A stretch of 64,000 nt of DNA from Candidatus Marimicrobium litorale (GTDB taxonomy: Bacteria; Pseudomonadota; Gammaproteobacteria; Pseudomonadales; Halieaceae), in the NCBI RefSeq assembly GCF_026262645.1, contig NZ_SHNO01000001.1, forward strand, positions 372,001 through 436,000, given 5' to 3'. The position numbers and the translations under genes were made by a program. How positions within the stretch are numbered: the stretch's first letter is position 1; each line of letters begins with the position of its first letter. Shown here one piece after another: positions 47,882-56,483 of the stretch. A model generated the notes under the pieces. That model saw nothing but the letters and a program-made list of their open reading frames with translations. It searched no databases and was not told where the DNA came from.

Positions 47882-48673
47882 ATGGATTTGAAAGATAAAG
47901 TCGCAGTAATCACTGGTGGATCGTCTGGCCTGGGCCGCGCTACCGTCAAACGTTTTGTCGCCAATGGTGCCAAGGCTGTTATTTTCGATATGAATGAAGA
48001 GAAAGGACAGCAACTGGTTGATGAGTTCGGCGGCAGCGTCATTTTCTGCAACGTCAACGTGACCAGTGAGGAGTCCGTTCAGGCTGGTATCGCCGCCGCG
48101 ATGGACGCGTTTGGTGCTATCCATATTTGCTGTAACTTTGCTGGAACCGGGAACGCCATACGTACAATGGGCAAGAAGGGCCCATTCCCTCTGGATGAGT
48201 TCAATAAAATTATTCAGATCAACCTGGTAGGCACCTTCAATGTACTGCGCCTTTGTGCTGAGAAGATGTCGGACAACGAGGTGATCAACGACGACGGTGG
48301 CCGCGGCGTTATTATTAATACGGCATCGGTGGCTGCGTATGAAGGGCAGGTTGGTCAGGCTGCGTACTCCGCCTCCAAAGGCGGTGTTGTCGGGATGACG
48401 CTGCCTATTGCCCGTGACCTTTCTGTTCTGGGTATTCGGGTGAATACTATTGTGCCTGGCTTGATTGCGACCCCACTGATGATGGGCGGTGCAGAAGAAA
48501 TGACCCCGGAAATTGCAGAATTCCTGCAGCCACTTGCCAGCCAGGTACTGTACCCCAAGCGACTGGGTAAAGCGGACGAGATCGCTCAGTTGGCGCAGCA
48601 GATCGCCGAGAACGACTATATTAACGGCGAGTGTATCCGTATGGATGGCGGTATACGGATGCAGCCCAAGTAG
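47882..48673 (+). CDS. SDR 3-hydroxyacyl-CoA dehydrogenase (HSD17B10-like)
   Basis: 263-aa short-chain dehydrogenase. The NAD site is ITGGSSGLGRA, the next motif is NFAGTGNAIRT, catalytic Ser lies in NTASVAAYEG, and the YSASKGG motif gives Tyr and Lys. The insert KKGPFPLDEFNKIIQINL and the RVNTIVPGLIATPLM stretch are those of HSD10-type 2-methyl-3-hydroxyacyl-CoA dehydrogenases. AGGAGAA precedes the ATG. It follows the dehydrogenase gene by 46 bases. A role in beta-oxidation of branched acyl-CoA is inferred. Confidence 0.91.
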   Translation: MDLKDKVAVITGGSSGLGRATVKRFVANGAKAVIFDMNEEKGQQLVDEFGGSVIFCNVNVTSEESVQAGIAAAMDAFGAIHICCNFAGTGNAIRTMGKKGPFPLDEFNKIIQINLVGTFNVLRLCAEKMSDNEVINDDGGRGVIINTASVAAYEGQVGQAAYSASKGGVVGMTLPIARDLSVLGIRVNTIVPGLIATPLMMGGAEEMTPEIAEFLQPLASQVLYPKRLGKADEIAQLAQQIAENDYINGECIRMDGGIRMQPK

Positions 48674-48936
48674 GGGTAGTGCCAAGAGGTATGCAGGGGG
48701 CTCCCGGGTCACGTGATCGTACGATTTTTCTATGTGCGTTTTGCGTGTTGGGAGCTTTTCCTTCCCGCCTCTAGTTTTTTGACCGGGATGTCAGGCAAGG
48801 ATTGTCGATGCAGCAGCGCTGAGGCGATAGACCAGTATGCACGCCCTCATCCCAGCCTTTGATGTTTAATACACTTAACACGCCTGCGTTTCCCCCTGAT
48901 CGTCATTAGGGGCCGCAGCTGCAGCAGGAGGGGCGG

Positions 48937-50070
48937 ATGGGTCCACTAAACGGTTACACGGTTCTTGAGCTGGCGGGCATCGGGCCCGCGCCAATGGGGG
49001 CTATGATCCTTGCGGATATGGGTGCGGAGGTTATCCGTATCGACAGGGCCGCGGGCATGGGCGGCATGCAGATGAAAGATGTTAGCTCTCGAGGCAAGAA
49101 ATCAGTTGCGCTGAATCTCAAGGATCCAGCCGGTGTGGAAACGCTATTGCGCATGGTTGAAAATGCCGACGTGCTTATTGACCCTATGCGACCGGGTGTT
49201 TGCGAGAAGCTGGGAATTGGCCCGGACGTCTGTCTAGAACGTAATCCCAAGCTGGTTTATTCCCGTATGACGGGCTGGGGTCAGGATGGCCCGCTGGCGC
49301 AGGCTGCTGGGCACGATATCAACTATATTTCCATTACGGGTGCGCTCTTTGCGATGGGTCGTAAGGGTGAGAAGCCCGTGCCGCCGCTGAATTTGGTGGG
49401 TGATTTTGGTGGTGGTGGTATGTTGTTGGTCACAGGCGTGCTGGCAGCGCTGCTGGAGACTGGAAGTTCCGGCAAGGGGCAGGTTATCGATGCGGCGATG
49501 GTTGACGGCGCTGCGCAGCTCATGTGGATGTTCTATGGCTTCCAGGCGATGGGACTGTGGAATGAGAAAGAGCGCGGTTCCAATATGCTTGATGGTGGCG
49601 CACACTTTTATGATACCTACGAATGCGCCGATGGTGAGTACATCTCTTTGGGCTCTATCGAGCCTCAGTTTTACGCACTGCTGAAGGAATTGGCCGGCTT
49701 GTCAGAAGAGGACTTCGGTGATCAGGGCAACAGGGAGAAATGGCCCGAAATGAAGGAAAAGCTGACAACGATAATGAAAACTAAAACACAGTCGGAATGG
49801 TGTAGTCTCATGGAGGGAACGGATGTTTGCTTTGCGCCGGTTCTTAATTTCATGGATGCTCCCAATCATCCTGCCAACGTGGCCCGTAACGCTTACATAG
49901 AGCTGGATGGAATGACGCAGCCCGCTCCGGCGCCGCGTTTCAGTCGCACGCCTTCGCAAGTGCGTCACGGTGGTCATGACGTCGGCGAGGATACCAGCGC
50001 TGTGCTGACCGACATGGGCTTTGGTGAGCAGGAGCTGAATACGCTTCGCGATAGCGGCGCAATCACATAG
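48937..50070 (+). CDS. CaiB/BaiF CoA-transferase family, alpha-methylacyl-CoA racemase-like
   Basis: 377-aa class III CoA-transferase fold. The start VLELAGIGPAPMGAMILADMGA and RIDR fit alpha-methylacyl-CoA racemases. Catalytic candidates are the His/Asp of GHDINYISITG, the Asp of VIDAAMVDGA and the Glu of GSIEPQFY, in the order known for the racemase. It would convert (2R)- to (2S)-methylacyl-CoA so that the dehydrogenase can act. GGAGGGG lies just before the ATG. It is preceded by 263 bases without a gene and followed closely by two crotonase genes. Confidence 0.88.
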   Translation: MGPLNGYTVLELAGIGPAPMGAMILADMGAEVIRIDRAAGMGGMQMKDVSSRGKKSVALNLKDPAGVETLLRMVENADVLIDPMRPGVCEKLGIGPDVCLERNPKLVYSRMTGWGQDGPLAQAAGHDINYISITGALFAMGRKGEKPVPPLNLVGDFGGGGMLLVTGVLAALLETGSSGKGQVIDAAMVDGAAQLMWMFYGFQAMGLWNEKERGSNMLDGGAHFYDTYECADGEYISLGSIEPQFYALLKELAGLSEEDFGDQGNREKWPEMKEKLTTIMKTKTQSEWCSLMEGTDVCFAPVLNFMDAPNHPANVARNAYIELDGMTQPAPAPRFSRTPSQVRHGGHDVGEDTSAVLTDMGFGEQELNTLRDSGAIT

Positions 50071-50095
50071 AAAATTTGCACGAGAGGACACAAGC

Positions 50096-50884
50096 ATGAG
50101 TCACTACGAAGCAGTACAAATAAAGTTGCAGGGTGCGGTAGGTGTTGTAACGCTCAATCGACCGGACAGGCTTAATAGCTTTGATGGCAGTCTGCGTCGC
50201 GAACTGCTGCTGGCAGTGCGCGAGATGAACGCGAATGACAGCGTACGCGTAGTTGTGCTTACAGGAGCAGGCCGTGCCTTTAGCGCCGGAGCTGATCTCG
50301 CTGATATGCCCGAAGATCGAACCAATTTCCGAGTGGAAGACCAACTCAACGGAGAGTACAAGCCAGCGCTGCTCGAGATTCACGAAGGCCCCAAGCCGTG
50401 GATTAGTGCGATTAATGGCGCTTGCGCGGGGATTGGCAGTGCGCTGGGCATGGTGTGCGACCTCACCGTGATGGCAGAGGACGCATATATCTACCAGGCG
50501 TTTGCAGCAATCAGCCTTGTGCCTGATGGAGGGGCTACCTGGCACCTCGTGCGTACTCTGGGTCGCAAGCGTGCCTATGAAATGATTGTGACAGGTGAAA
50601 AGGTTAGTGCGCAGAAGTGTCTCGAGTGGGGGCTGTGTAACCGGGTTGTGCCCGCTGAGACCCTGTTGGAGGACACGCTTAACTGGGCGAATGAGATCGC
50701 AGCAAAGGCGCCGTTATCGCTTCGTTATGCCAAGGAAGCAATTAACGATGCGATCGAGCAGCCCTTGGCTGAAACCATCTCGGCGGAGGCCAAGTTGCAA
50801 CATATTTGTATTAGCAGTGAAGACGCAAAAGAAGGTGTTGTCGCGTTTATGCAAAAACGCGACGCGAACTGGAAGGGCCGCTAG
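50096..50884 (+). CDS. Enoyl-CoA hydratase/isomerase family protein (PaaG-like)
   Basis: 262-aa crotonase-fold protein. Oxyanion segments are RAFSAGADLADM and GACAGIGSALGMVCD. The first catalytic Glu is absent: the stretch reads AFAAISLVPDGGATWHL, close to PaaG-type isomerases. The second Glu is in AYEMIVTG. It may be an isomerase or a different crotonase activity. AGAGGACA precedes the ATG. It lies 25 bases after the racemase-like gene and 19 bases before a second crotonase gene. Confidence 0.88.
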   Translation: MSHYEAVQIKLQGAVGVVTLNRPDRLNSFDGSLRRELLLAVREMNANDSVRVVVLTGAGRAFSAGADLADMPEDRTNFRVEDQLNGEYKPALLEIHEGPKPWISAINGACAGIGSALGMVCDLTVMAEDAYIYQAFAAISLVPDGGATWHLVRTLGRKRAYEMIVTGEKVSAQKCLEWGLCNRVVPAETLLEDTLNWANEIAAKAPLSLRYAKEAINDAIEQPLAETISAEAKLQHICISSEDAKEGVVAFMQKRDANWKGR

Positions 50885-50903
50885 GGCGATTGAGGCGAGT
50901 ATT

Positions 50904-51683
50904 ATGTCAGATACAGAACTACTTATTGAGCGTGAGGAAGGTTATGCGGTTCTCACCTTGAATCGGCCGGAGGCACGTAATGCGCTGTCGCCGCAATTAC
51001 TGACACAACTCTGTGAGGCGTTTCGACTACTTCAGGACGATCGTGATGTACATGCGGTTGTGCTGACAGGCGCCGGGAAGGCCTTCTGTGCTGGACTTGA
51101 CCTCAAGGCGATGGCAGAGGGTGGCGGTCTTGGTGCCTATGCCATTCATGGTGAGCACGACATTATGGCGGCCATGGACGCATTTGATCGTCCTATCATC
51201 ATTGGTGTTAACGGAGTTGCCGCCACGGGTGGCTTCGAGTTGGCTTTGATGGGCGATATCCTGCTGGCCTCCGAGGAGGCGCGTTTTGCTGATACGCATT
51301 GTCGCGTTGGTCTCGCGCCCGGATGGGGGCTATCACAGAAACTCGCACGGATTATTGGGCCGAGCAGGGCCCGAGAAGCGCACTTCACCGGCAACTTCAT
51401 CTCCGCCGCTCAGGCGGAAGCCTGGGGTCTTGTCAGCCGCGCTGTGCCGAGTGATACGTTGCGTGATGAATGCTGCCGCATTGCCAGAGATATAGTGGAT
51501 TGTGTGCCCGAGACGGTGAAGGTTTACAAGACGATGGTCAATAAAGGGCTGTCGATGGACCTCGCCGCAGGTCTTGCTATGGAACGCAATGTCATGACCT
51601 ATGTGAACCGCAGTGTATCTGGTGAATCGATCGGAGCGCGTCGCTCTGGCGTGCAGGAACGCGGCAAGTCGCAGCAATCCTGA
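50904..51683 (+). CDS. Enoyl-CoA hydratase/isomerase family protein
   Basis: 259-aa crotonase paralogue of the preceding gene. Oxyanion segments are KAFCAGLDLKAM and GVAATGGFELALMGD. The first catalytic Glu position is again not Glu (FADTHCRVGLAPGWG), while Glu is present in AREAHFTG. Hydratase activity is therefore unsure. The ATG at 50904 with GAGG upstream starts the family sequence; the frame is open far upstream but overlaps the previous gene. It is part of operon 2, 39 bases before the carboxyltransferase. Confidence 0.88.
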   Translation: MSDTELLIEREEGYAVLTLNRPEARNALSPQLLTQLCEAFRLLQDDRDVHAVVLTGAGKAFCAGLDLKAMAEGGGLGAYAIHGEHDIMAAMDAFDRPIIIGVNGVAATGGFELALMGDILLASEEARFADTHCRVGLAPGWGLSQKLARIIGPSRAREAHFTGNFISAAQAEAWGLVSRAVPSDTLRDECCRIARDIVDCVPETVKVYKTMVNKGLSMDLAAGLAMERNVMTYVNRSVSGESIGARRSGVQERGKSQQS

Positions 51684-51722
51684 TGATGTTCGCGTCTCCG
51701 GCGGCTTAACAGGGAGTAGTCA

Positions 51723-53255
51723 ATGGATTCCGATGTCAGGCCCGAATTGCAGGCACTCCGTGAGCGATTGACAAGCACACTGGATGAAGCGCGCAATGAA
51801 GCGCGGGAACGTCGGCATGCGAGAGGCAACCGCACCGCGCGTGAAAACGTCAATGACCTTGTTGATGAGGGCTCTTTTCAGGAATACGGACAGCTGGCGG
51901 TTGCAGCACAACGCAGTCGGCGGGAGTATGTCGACCTGCAGACCGATACCGCAGCCGACGGCATTATCACCGGTACCTGCACGATCAACGCTAAACTTGT
52001 CGGTCACAGGCAAGCCCGCGCGGTGGCAGTGGTAAACGATTACGCTGTATTGGCTGGCTCCCAGGGGTATTTTCACCACCGCAAACTCGACCGCATCTGT
52101 GAGCTCGCCAGGGAGCAGTCCCTGCCCGTGATTATGTACTCAGAGGGCGGTGGTGGGCGTCCTGGCGATACCGATGTTATGACCCAGATCGCGGGACTCA
52201 ACCTGACGTCGTTTAGTACTTGGGCTGCCCTCAGTGGCAGAGTCCCGAGGATTGCCGTCAGCAATGGGTACTGTTTCGCCGGCAATGCCGCGTTGTTTGG
52301 AAGCGCCGACTTCTGCATCGCCACGCGTAACTCCTGGATCGGTATGGCGGGTCCGGCCATGATCGAGGGTGGCGGCCTTGGTACCTATAAGCCGACTGAA
52401 ATAGGCCCGGTTGCGGAGCAGGAAAAAATCGGTGTGGTCGATATCGTAGCGGAAGACGAGGCCCACGCTACACGACTTGCGCAACAGTTATTGTCGTATT
52501 TTCAGGGTCCCATAGCTGACTGGGATGTGTCGCCGCAGAACGTATTAAGGGATGTGATACCCCAAGAACGGCGCTGGGGCTACCCGGTGCGCAAGATTAT
52601 CGAAACGGTGGCCGACACAGGATCTTTTCTTGAGCTGCAGCGTATTTATGGCCGCGGAATTATAACGGGCTTTATTCGTCTTGAGGGTCAGCCTGTCGCC
52701 CTTATCGCTAGCGACTGCCAGCAGTTGGGAGGAGCGGTCGATTCCGAAGCGGCGGAAAAGACCGCGCGTTTTCTGCAGATCTGCAATGCGTTTTCGCTAC
52801 CGTTATTGTCTCTGGTCGATACGCCTGGTTTTATGGTCGGGCCGGCCAGTGAACAGCAGGGTGCGGTGCGCCGCATGTCCAGTTTATTTTTGGCCGGTTC
52901 GAAGCTGGACTCGCCTCTTGTCGCGATTTTCTTGCGTAAGGGCTATGGACTGGGAGCGATGGCGATGACGGGCGGCAGTTTTGTTGCTCCCGTTTATGCG
53001 GCCTCGTGGCCCACAGGTGAATTTGGAGGTATGGGCCTCGAAGGAGCGGTTCGGCTTGGTTTTCGTAAAGAGCTGGAGGCCGAAGAGGACCCGGATGCCC
53101 GCGATGCGTTGTTTGATCAATTGGTGGCAAAAATGTACGAGGTCGGCAAGGCGGCCGAGGCTGCCTCTTTTCTTGAGCTGGATGCAGTCATTGATCCCGC
53201 TGACACACGGGCGGCAGTGCTGCGGGCACTCGCGGCGGCGGATGCAATCCGCTGA
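51723..53255 (+). CDS. Acyl-CoA carboxylase carboxyltransferase domain protein
   Basis: 510-aa carboxyltransferase of the crotonase superfamily, which in acyl-CoA carboxylases moves CO2 from carboxybiotin to acyl-CoA. Both halves are present: VVNDYAVLAGSQGYFHHRKL and GYCFAGNAALFGSAD in the first, then SDCQQLGGAVDSEAAEK, LVDTPGFMVGPASE and GGSFVAPVYAASWPTGEFGG (about 425-444) in the second. No biotin carboxylase or carrier gene is nearby, so those must be elsewhere or the protein acts differently. It resembles the C-terminal part of long-chain acyl-CoA carboxylases. AGGGAG precedes the ATG. Confidence 0.88.
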   Translation: MDSDVRPELQALRERLTSTLDEARNEARERRHARGNRTARENVNDLVDEGSFQEYGQLAVAAQRSRREYVDLQTDTAADGIITGTCTINAKLVGHRQARAVAVVNDYAVLAGSQGYFHHRKLDRICELAREQSLPVIMYSEGGGGRPGDTDVMTQIAGLNLTSFSTWAALSGRVPRIAVSNGYCFAGNAALFGSADFCIATRNSWIGMAGPAMIEGGGLGTYKPTEIGPVAEQEKIGVVDIVAEDEAHATRLAQQLLSYFQGPIADWDVSPQNVLRDVIPQERRWGYPVRKIIETVADTGSFLELQRIYGRGIITGFIRLEGQPVALIASDCQQLGGAVDSEAAEKTARFLQICNAFSLPLLSLVDTPGFMVGPASEQQGAVRRMSSLFLAGSKLDSPLVAIFLRKGYGLGAMAMTGGSFVAPVYAASWPTGEFGGMGLEGAVRLGFRKELEAEEDPDARDALFDQLVAKMYEVGKAAEAASFLELDAVIDPADTRAAVLRALAAADAIR

Positions 53256-53771
53256 GTCCAGTTTTGCACGATATTCGACCCGTTGGCCAGCTCAAGGCGG
53301 CGCTCGGTGAACCGTGCTAGACTATTTTTTGTTGCTTCCACGCAAGTAAAGGCACGAGTGCCGGTGGGCTTGCGCTGGATGTGCGCCATGCAAGGAATGT
53401 ATGCGATTGGTGCCTGTCGCACCAGCCGGTGTCAGTGTGGATGAGGGTCGCGGCAGCCCGTACGGCGGAAAAATCAGCGGCCCTCTTGGTAACCCTGTGC
53501 AGGCAGGGATCGAAGCCCATAAGCCAGCGGCAAGCATTCGGCCAGAGTCCATCCCGTGTTGTGTCGCTATTTTCAAATGGGTGGCTCGACCAGAGCGGAG
53601 TTTGACCTGTTCAGGCCCCGGTCTGTCGTCGTCTGTCTTTTTCGCTGCAAGCGATACCGTGTGGCTTGCTGCCGCCGCCGATAGCAATGTTTGTTTATTT
53701 GCACATAATGATGCAGCGAAAAGTATTTAATTATCGGCCGAACCGATTGAAGATAAAAAGGAAGACGCATT
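53256..53771. other. Gene-free region before the SDR gene
   Basis: No supported gene lies in these 516 bases. A 109-codon open frame (53401-53730) has no Shine-Dalgarno and no recognisable domain. A short dyad ATCGG-N5-CCGAT occurs at 53733-53747, just before the next gene, and may mark its promoter region. No terminator for operon 2 was identified. Confidence 0.5.
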
Positions 53772-54542
53772 GTGAAAAACTTGTTTGATATAAGTGGCAA
53801 AGTCGCGGTCGTGACCGGTGGTTCCCGCGGTATCGGTGCGATGATAGCGCGTGGCTTCGTAGAAAATGGCGTGAAAACGTATATCACTGCTCGTAAGGAA
53901 GCTGAGCTGCGTGAGACCGAAGCTGCATTGTCAGTGTTGGGCGACTGCACGGCGTTGCCCTCGGATTTGTCCAGCATTGCGGGCGTTGCTGGCTTCGCGG
54001 ATGCAATTCGCGCGCAGGAAGAAAAAGTTCACATTCTAGTGAACAATGCAGGCGCGACCTGGGGTGCAAGTATTGATGAATTTCCTGAGAGTGGTTGGGA
54101 TAAAACAATGGATTTGAATGTGAAGTCATTGTTCTTTCTTACACAGCATTTGTTGCCGGCCTTAAGAGCGGCTGGAACGGATGAAGACCCTGCCCGTGTT
54201 ATCAATATTGGATCGATCAATGGCATTACTCACCCCCGCATGAACAACTACGCCTATTCGGCAAGCAAGGCGGCCGTTCACCAGTTGACCCGCCACCTCG
54301 GAGCTGATTTGGCGCCACAGCACATCAATGTTAACGCGATAGCGCCCGGCTTTTTTCCCAGTAAAATGACAGCGCACCTGCTGGATCATGAAGCCGAGCT
54401 GGGCGCGGCATTTCCGCGTGGCCGTCTGGGTGATGCGGAGGATGCGGCTGGCACGGCCATCTATCTCTGTTCCCGTGCCTCTGCCTGGTTGACTGGGCAG
54501 ACCATTGCGTTGGATGGTGGCGCGGTGGCGTTTGCGGGCTAG
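53772..54542 (+). CDS. Short-chain dehydrogenase, RhlG / 3-oxoacyl reductase-like
   Basis: 256-aa NAD(P)H-dependent SDR. The cofactor motif is VTGGSRGIGAMIA, then NNAGATWG, the catalytic Ser in NIGSINGI, and YAYSASKAAVHQL with Tyr and Lys. Overall it resembles RhlG and bacterial 3-oxoacyl reductases that accept CoA substrates. The Arg in the first loop (TARKEAEL) suggests NADPH. The GTG at 53772 has AAGGAAGA upstream. It is followed by the DUF389 gene after 28 bases. Confidence 0.9.
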   Translation: MKNLFDISGKVAVVTGGSRGIGAMIARGFVENGVKTYITARKEAELRETEAALSVLGDCTALPSDLSSIAGVAGFADAIRAQEEKVHILVNNAGATWGASIDEFPESGWDKTMDLNVKSLFFLTQHLLPALRAAGTDEDPARVINIGSINGITHPRMNNYAYSASKAAVHQLTRHLGADLAPQHINVNAIAPGFFPSKMTAHLLDHEAELGAAFPRGRLGDAEDAAGTAIYLCSRASAWLTGQTIALDGGAVAFAG

Positions 54543-54570
54543 TGGAGTCTGACGAGAAAGGGGTAACCGG

Positions 54571-56436
54571 GTGTACCTGATTCACGATACAGGCCTTTTG
54601 GCGGAGCAGATTACGGAATTGTCTGCACTCGGTCGTGTTGCATTTTTGCCCTGGGCTGAGCGCGATACGCCGCCGCCCGGAGCCAGAGTGCTGATGTGCC
54701 TGGGCGACGAAATGTTGCGGGAGCTGTCTGTATTGTCGATAGAGAGGCAGTGGCAAGTCGGCGTGCTGCCTCATCCGGAGGCAACTCAGGCCATGGCGGC
54801 AATGGGCGTAAAAGGCAGTTTGCAGCAGGTATTCACACACTATCTCGACGCCCCGGTGATCAGTGCAGAAGCATTAACGTGCAACGATGAACTGGTATTT
54901 TCCTCTGTTGTCATCGGCCGGGTTCGTGCGTTGCGCCCCTACGATATTAATCGGCCGCCAACATTCTGGTCGGTGCTACGCGGAGCACTGAAGGGGTTGG
55001 GTGCCCTGCAGTTGGCACCCTATACCTTGACGACAGGCAAAAATCGAGAGATTCATATGGCCGCTCTGGGCATGGTGGTGGTGGGACAAAGTCGCAGCAC
55101 TTTGCTCGGTCGCGCCTTTACCGAAGAGCTTGCGGCGTCCGACAGCCGACTTGCGCTGCTAGCGCTGGCACCCCGCAGTATCCTCGGTTACCTGCTGCTC
55201 ATATTACGCGTAGTGCTGCCTGGCAAAATTCGTTTGACGCAATTGCCTGCTTCCTTGAGCCTCATACAGACTGGCAGTTTGCGCATCGATGCGCCGCGGG
55301 GCACCGAGTACCTGCTTGATGGGAAGCCAGTCCATACCTCAGAGTTACACTTCAGCGTACTGCCCGAGCGATTACAGTTGCTCCCCGGCCCTGCTATGGC
55401 GCTCGACCGGGACACATCGTCGGCTCCTGTAGAGAAGGAAACTGTGCGGCTTAACCATATTCCGGTCGACGCCGCTGCAGGCCCGCTCCTCGACCGCAGT
55501 CTGCCGCTTTTCAATCACGCTTCAGAAGAGGAGTATCGCGAGCTTTTTGTTTCCTTGCGCGATAATGCGAAGGCGACACCGTCTTATCAGGTGCTCATTG
55601 TATTGAGCGTGATGTTGGCATTGGCTGGCCTGTATGCCAATTCTGCCCCGGTGATTATCGGCGCCATGATTCTGGCCCCCCTGATGTCGCCGATAGTGTC
55701 TCTGGCCATGGGATTGGCGCGCTCAGATCTTGGGCTGATACGGTCGGCAGGGCGCACGCTGCTGGTAGGAATCGCTCTTGGTCTGGCCTGTGGTGTACTG
55801 ATGGCATGGGTCACACCGTTGGAGATTCCCACGAGCGAGATGAAAGCGCGCATGTCACCGACCTTGCTCGACCTGATGATTGCCGTAGTGTCTGGAGTAG
55901 CCTGCGCCTATGCCAATGCGAAAGAGGAGATTGCTAAAAGCCTCGCTGGCGTAGCCATCGCGGTCGCGCTGGTCCCACCATTAAGTGTGGCAGGGATCGG
56001 CGTCGGCTGGGCGGATTGGCATATGGCAGGTGGCGCAGGGCTTTTGTTGGTCACCAACCTTGTGGGTATCGCTCTTGCTGCCAGCGTCACGTTTCTCGTT
56101 TTGGGTTTCGCACCCTTTAAGCGCGCCCGGGCAGGCATGGGTATTTCACTGCTTTTATTACTGCTTATCAGTGTGCCTCTCACGCTATCGTTCAATCACC
56201 TGGTGGCGCGTGAAGATATTCTCGAGCACGTGCCCCTCGGTGAGATACAGCTGGAGGGTATGGTTGTAGAGGTGAAGCACGTGGACGTTGCGCTCGGCCA
56301 GCCAGCCAGGGTTAGCCTAGTGCTGAGTGCGCTGCAGCCCATTGATATTGATGACGTCGATGAACTCAAAGCCATCATCAGCCGACAATTGGGGCGACCG
56401 ATTCAGCTGGAAGTGCAATCCAATCTACGCCGCTGA
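54571..56436 (+). CDS. DUF389 (TIGR00341) membrane protein with degenerate lipid-kinase-like N-terminus
   Basis: 621-aa protein in two parts. Residues 1-290 look like a worn diacylglycerol-kinase fold: VLMCLGDEM stands where GGDGT is expected, and YLLDGKPVHTSELHFSVLP resembles the end of that fold. Residues about 330-560 are the DUF389 membrane domain with APVIIGAMILAPLMSPIVSL, VSGVACAYANAKEEIAKS and ALVPPLSVAG, about six helices. A soluble tail follows. The GTG at 54571 has AAAGGGG upstream. Function is unknown. Confidence 0.82.
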   Translation: MYLIHDTGLLAEQITELSALGRVAFLPWAERDTPPPGARVLMCLGDEMLRELSVLSIERQWQVGVLPHPEATQAMAAMGVKGSLQQVFTHYLDAPVISAEALTCNDELVFSSVVIGRVRALRPYDINRPPTFWSVLRGALKGLGALQLAPYTLTTGKNREIHMAALGMVVVGQSRSTLLGRAFTEELAASDSRLALLALAPRSILGYLLLILRVVLPGKIRLTQLPASLSLIQTGSLRIDAPRGTEYLLDGKPVHTSELHFSVLPERLQLLPGPAMALDRDTSSAPVEKETVRLNHIPVDAAAGPLLDRSLPLFNHASEEEYRELFVSLRDNAKATPSYQVLIVLSVMLALAGLYANSAPVIIGAMILAPLMSPIVSLAMGLARSDLGLIRSAGRTLLVGIALGLACGVLMAWVTPLEIPTSEMKARMSPTLLDLMIAVVSGVACAYANAKEEIAKSLAGVAIAVALVPPLSVAGIGVGWADWHMAGGAGLLLVTNLVGIALAASVTFLVLGFAPFKRARAGMGISLLLLLLISVPLTLSFNHLVAREDILEHVPLGEIQLEGMVVEVKHVDVALGQPARVSLVLSALQPIDIDDVDELKAIISRQLGRPIQLEVQSNLRR

Positions 56437-56483
56437 TTGAGGCATTGTTCCTCGCTCTGACGACGCCTCTGTGAGAACGTGCG

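Noticed and set aside
47816-48712. 298-codon open frame opposite the SDR gene
   Set aside because: Antisense shadow; the + strand encodes a complete SDR.
48716-48725. Palindrome ATCGTACGAT followed by T-run, possible terminator of the SDR gene
   Set aside because: A ten-base palindrome has no loop, so it cannot form a stable terminator hairpin.
53401-53730. 109-codon open frame in the gene-free region before the SDR gene
   Set aside because: No Shine-Dalgarno, no recognisable motif, and composition typical of a chance frame in GC-rich DNA.
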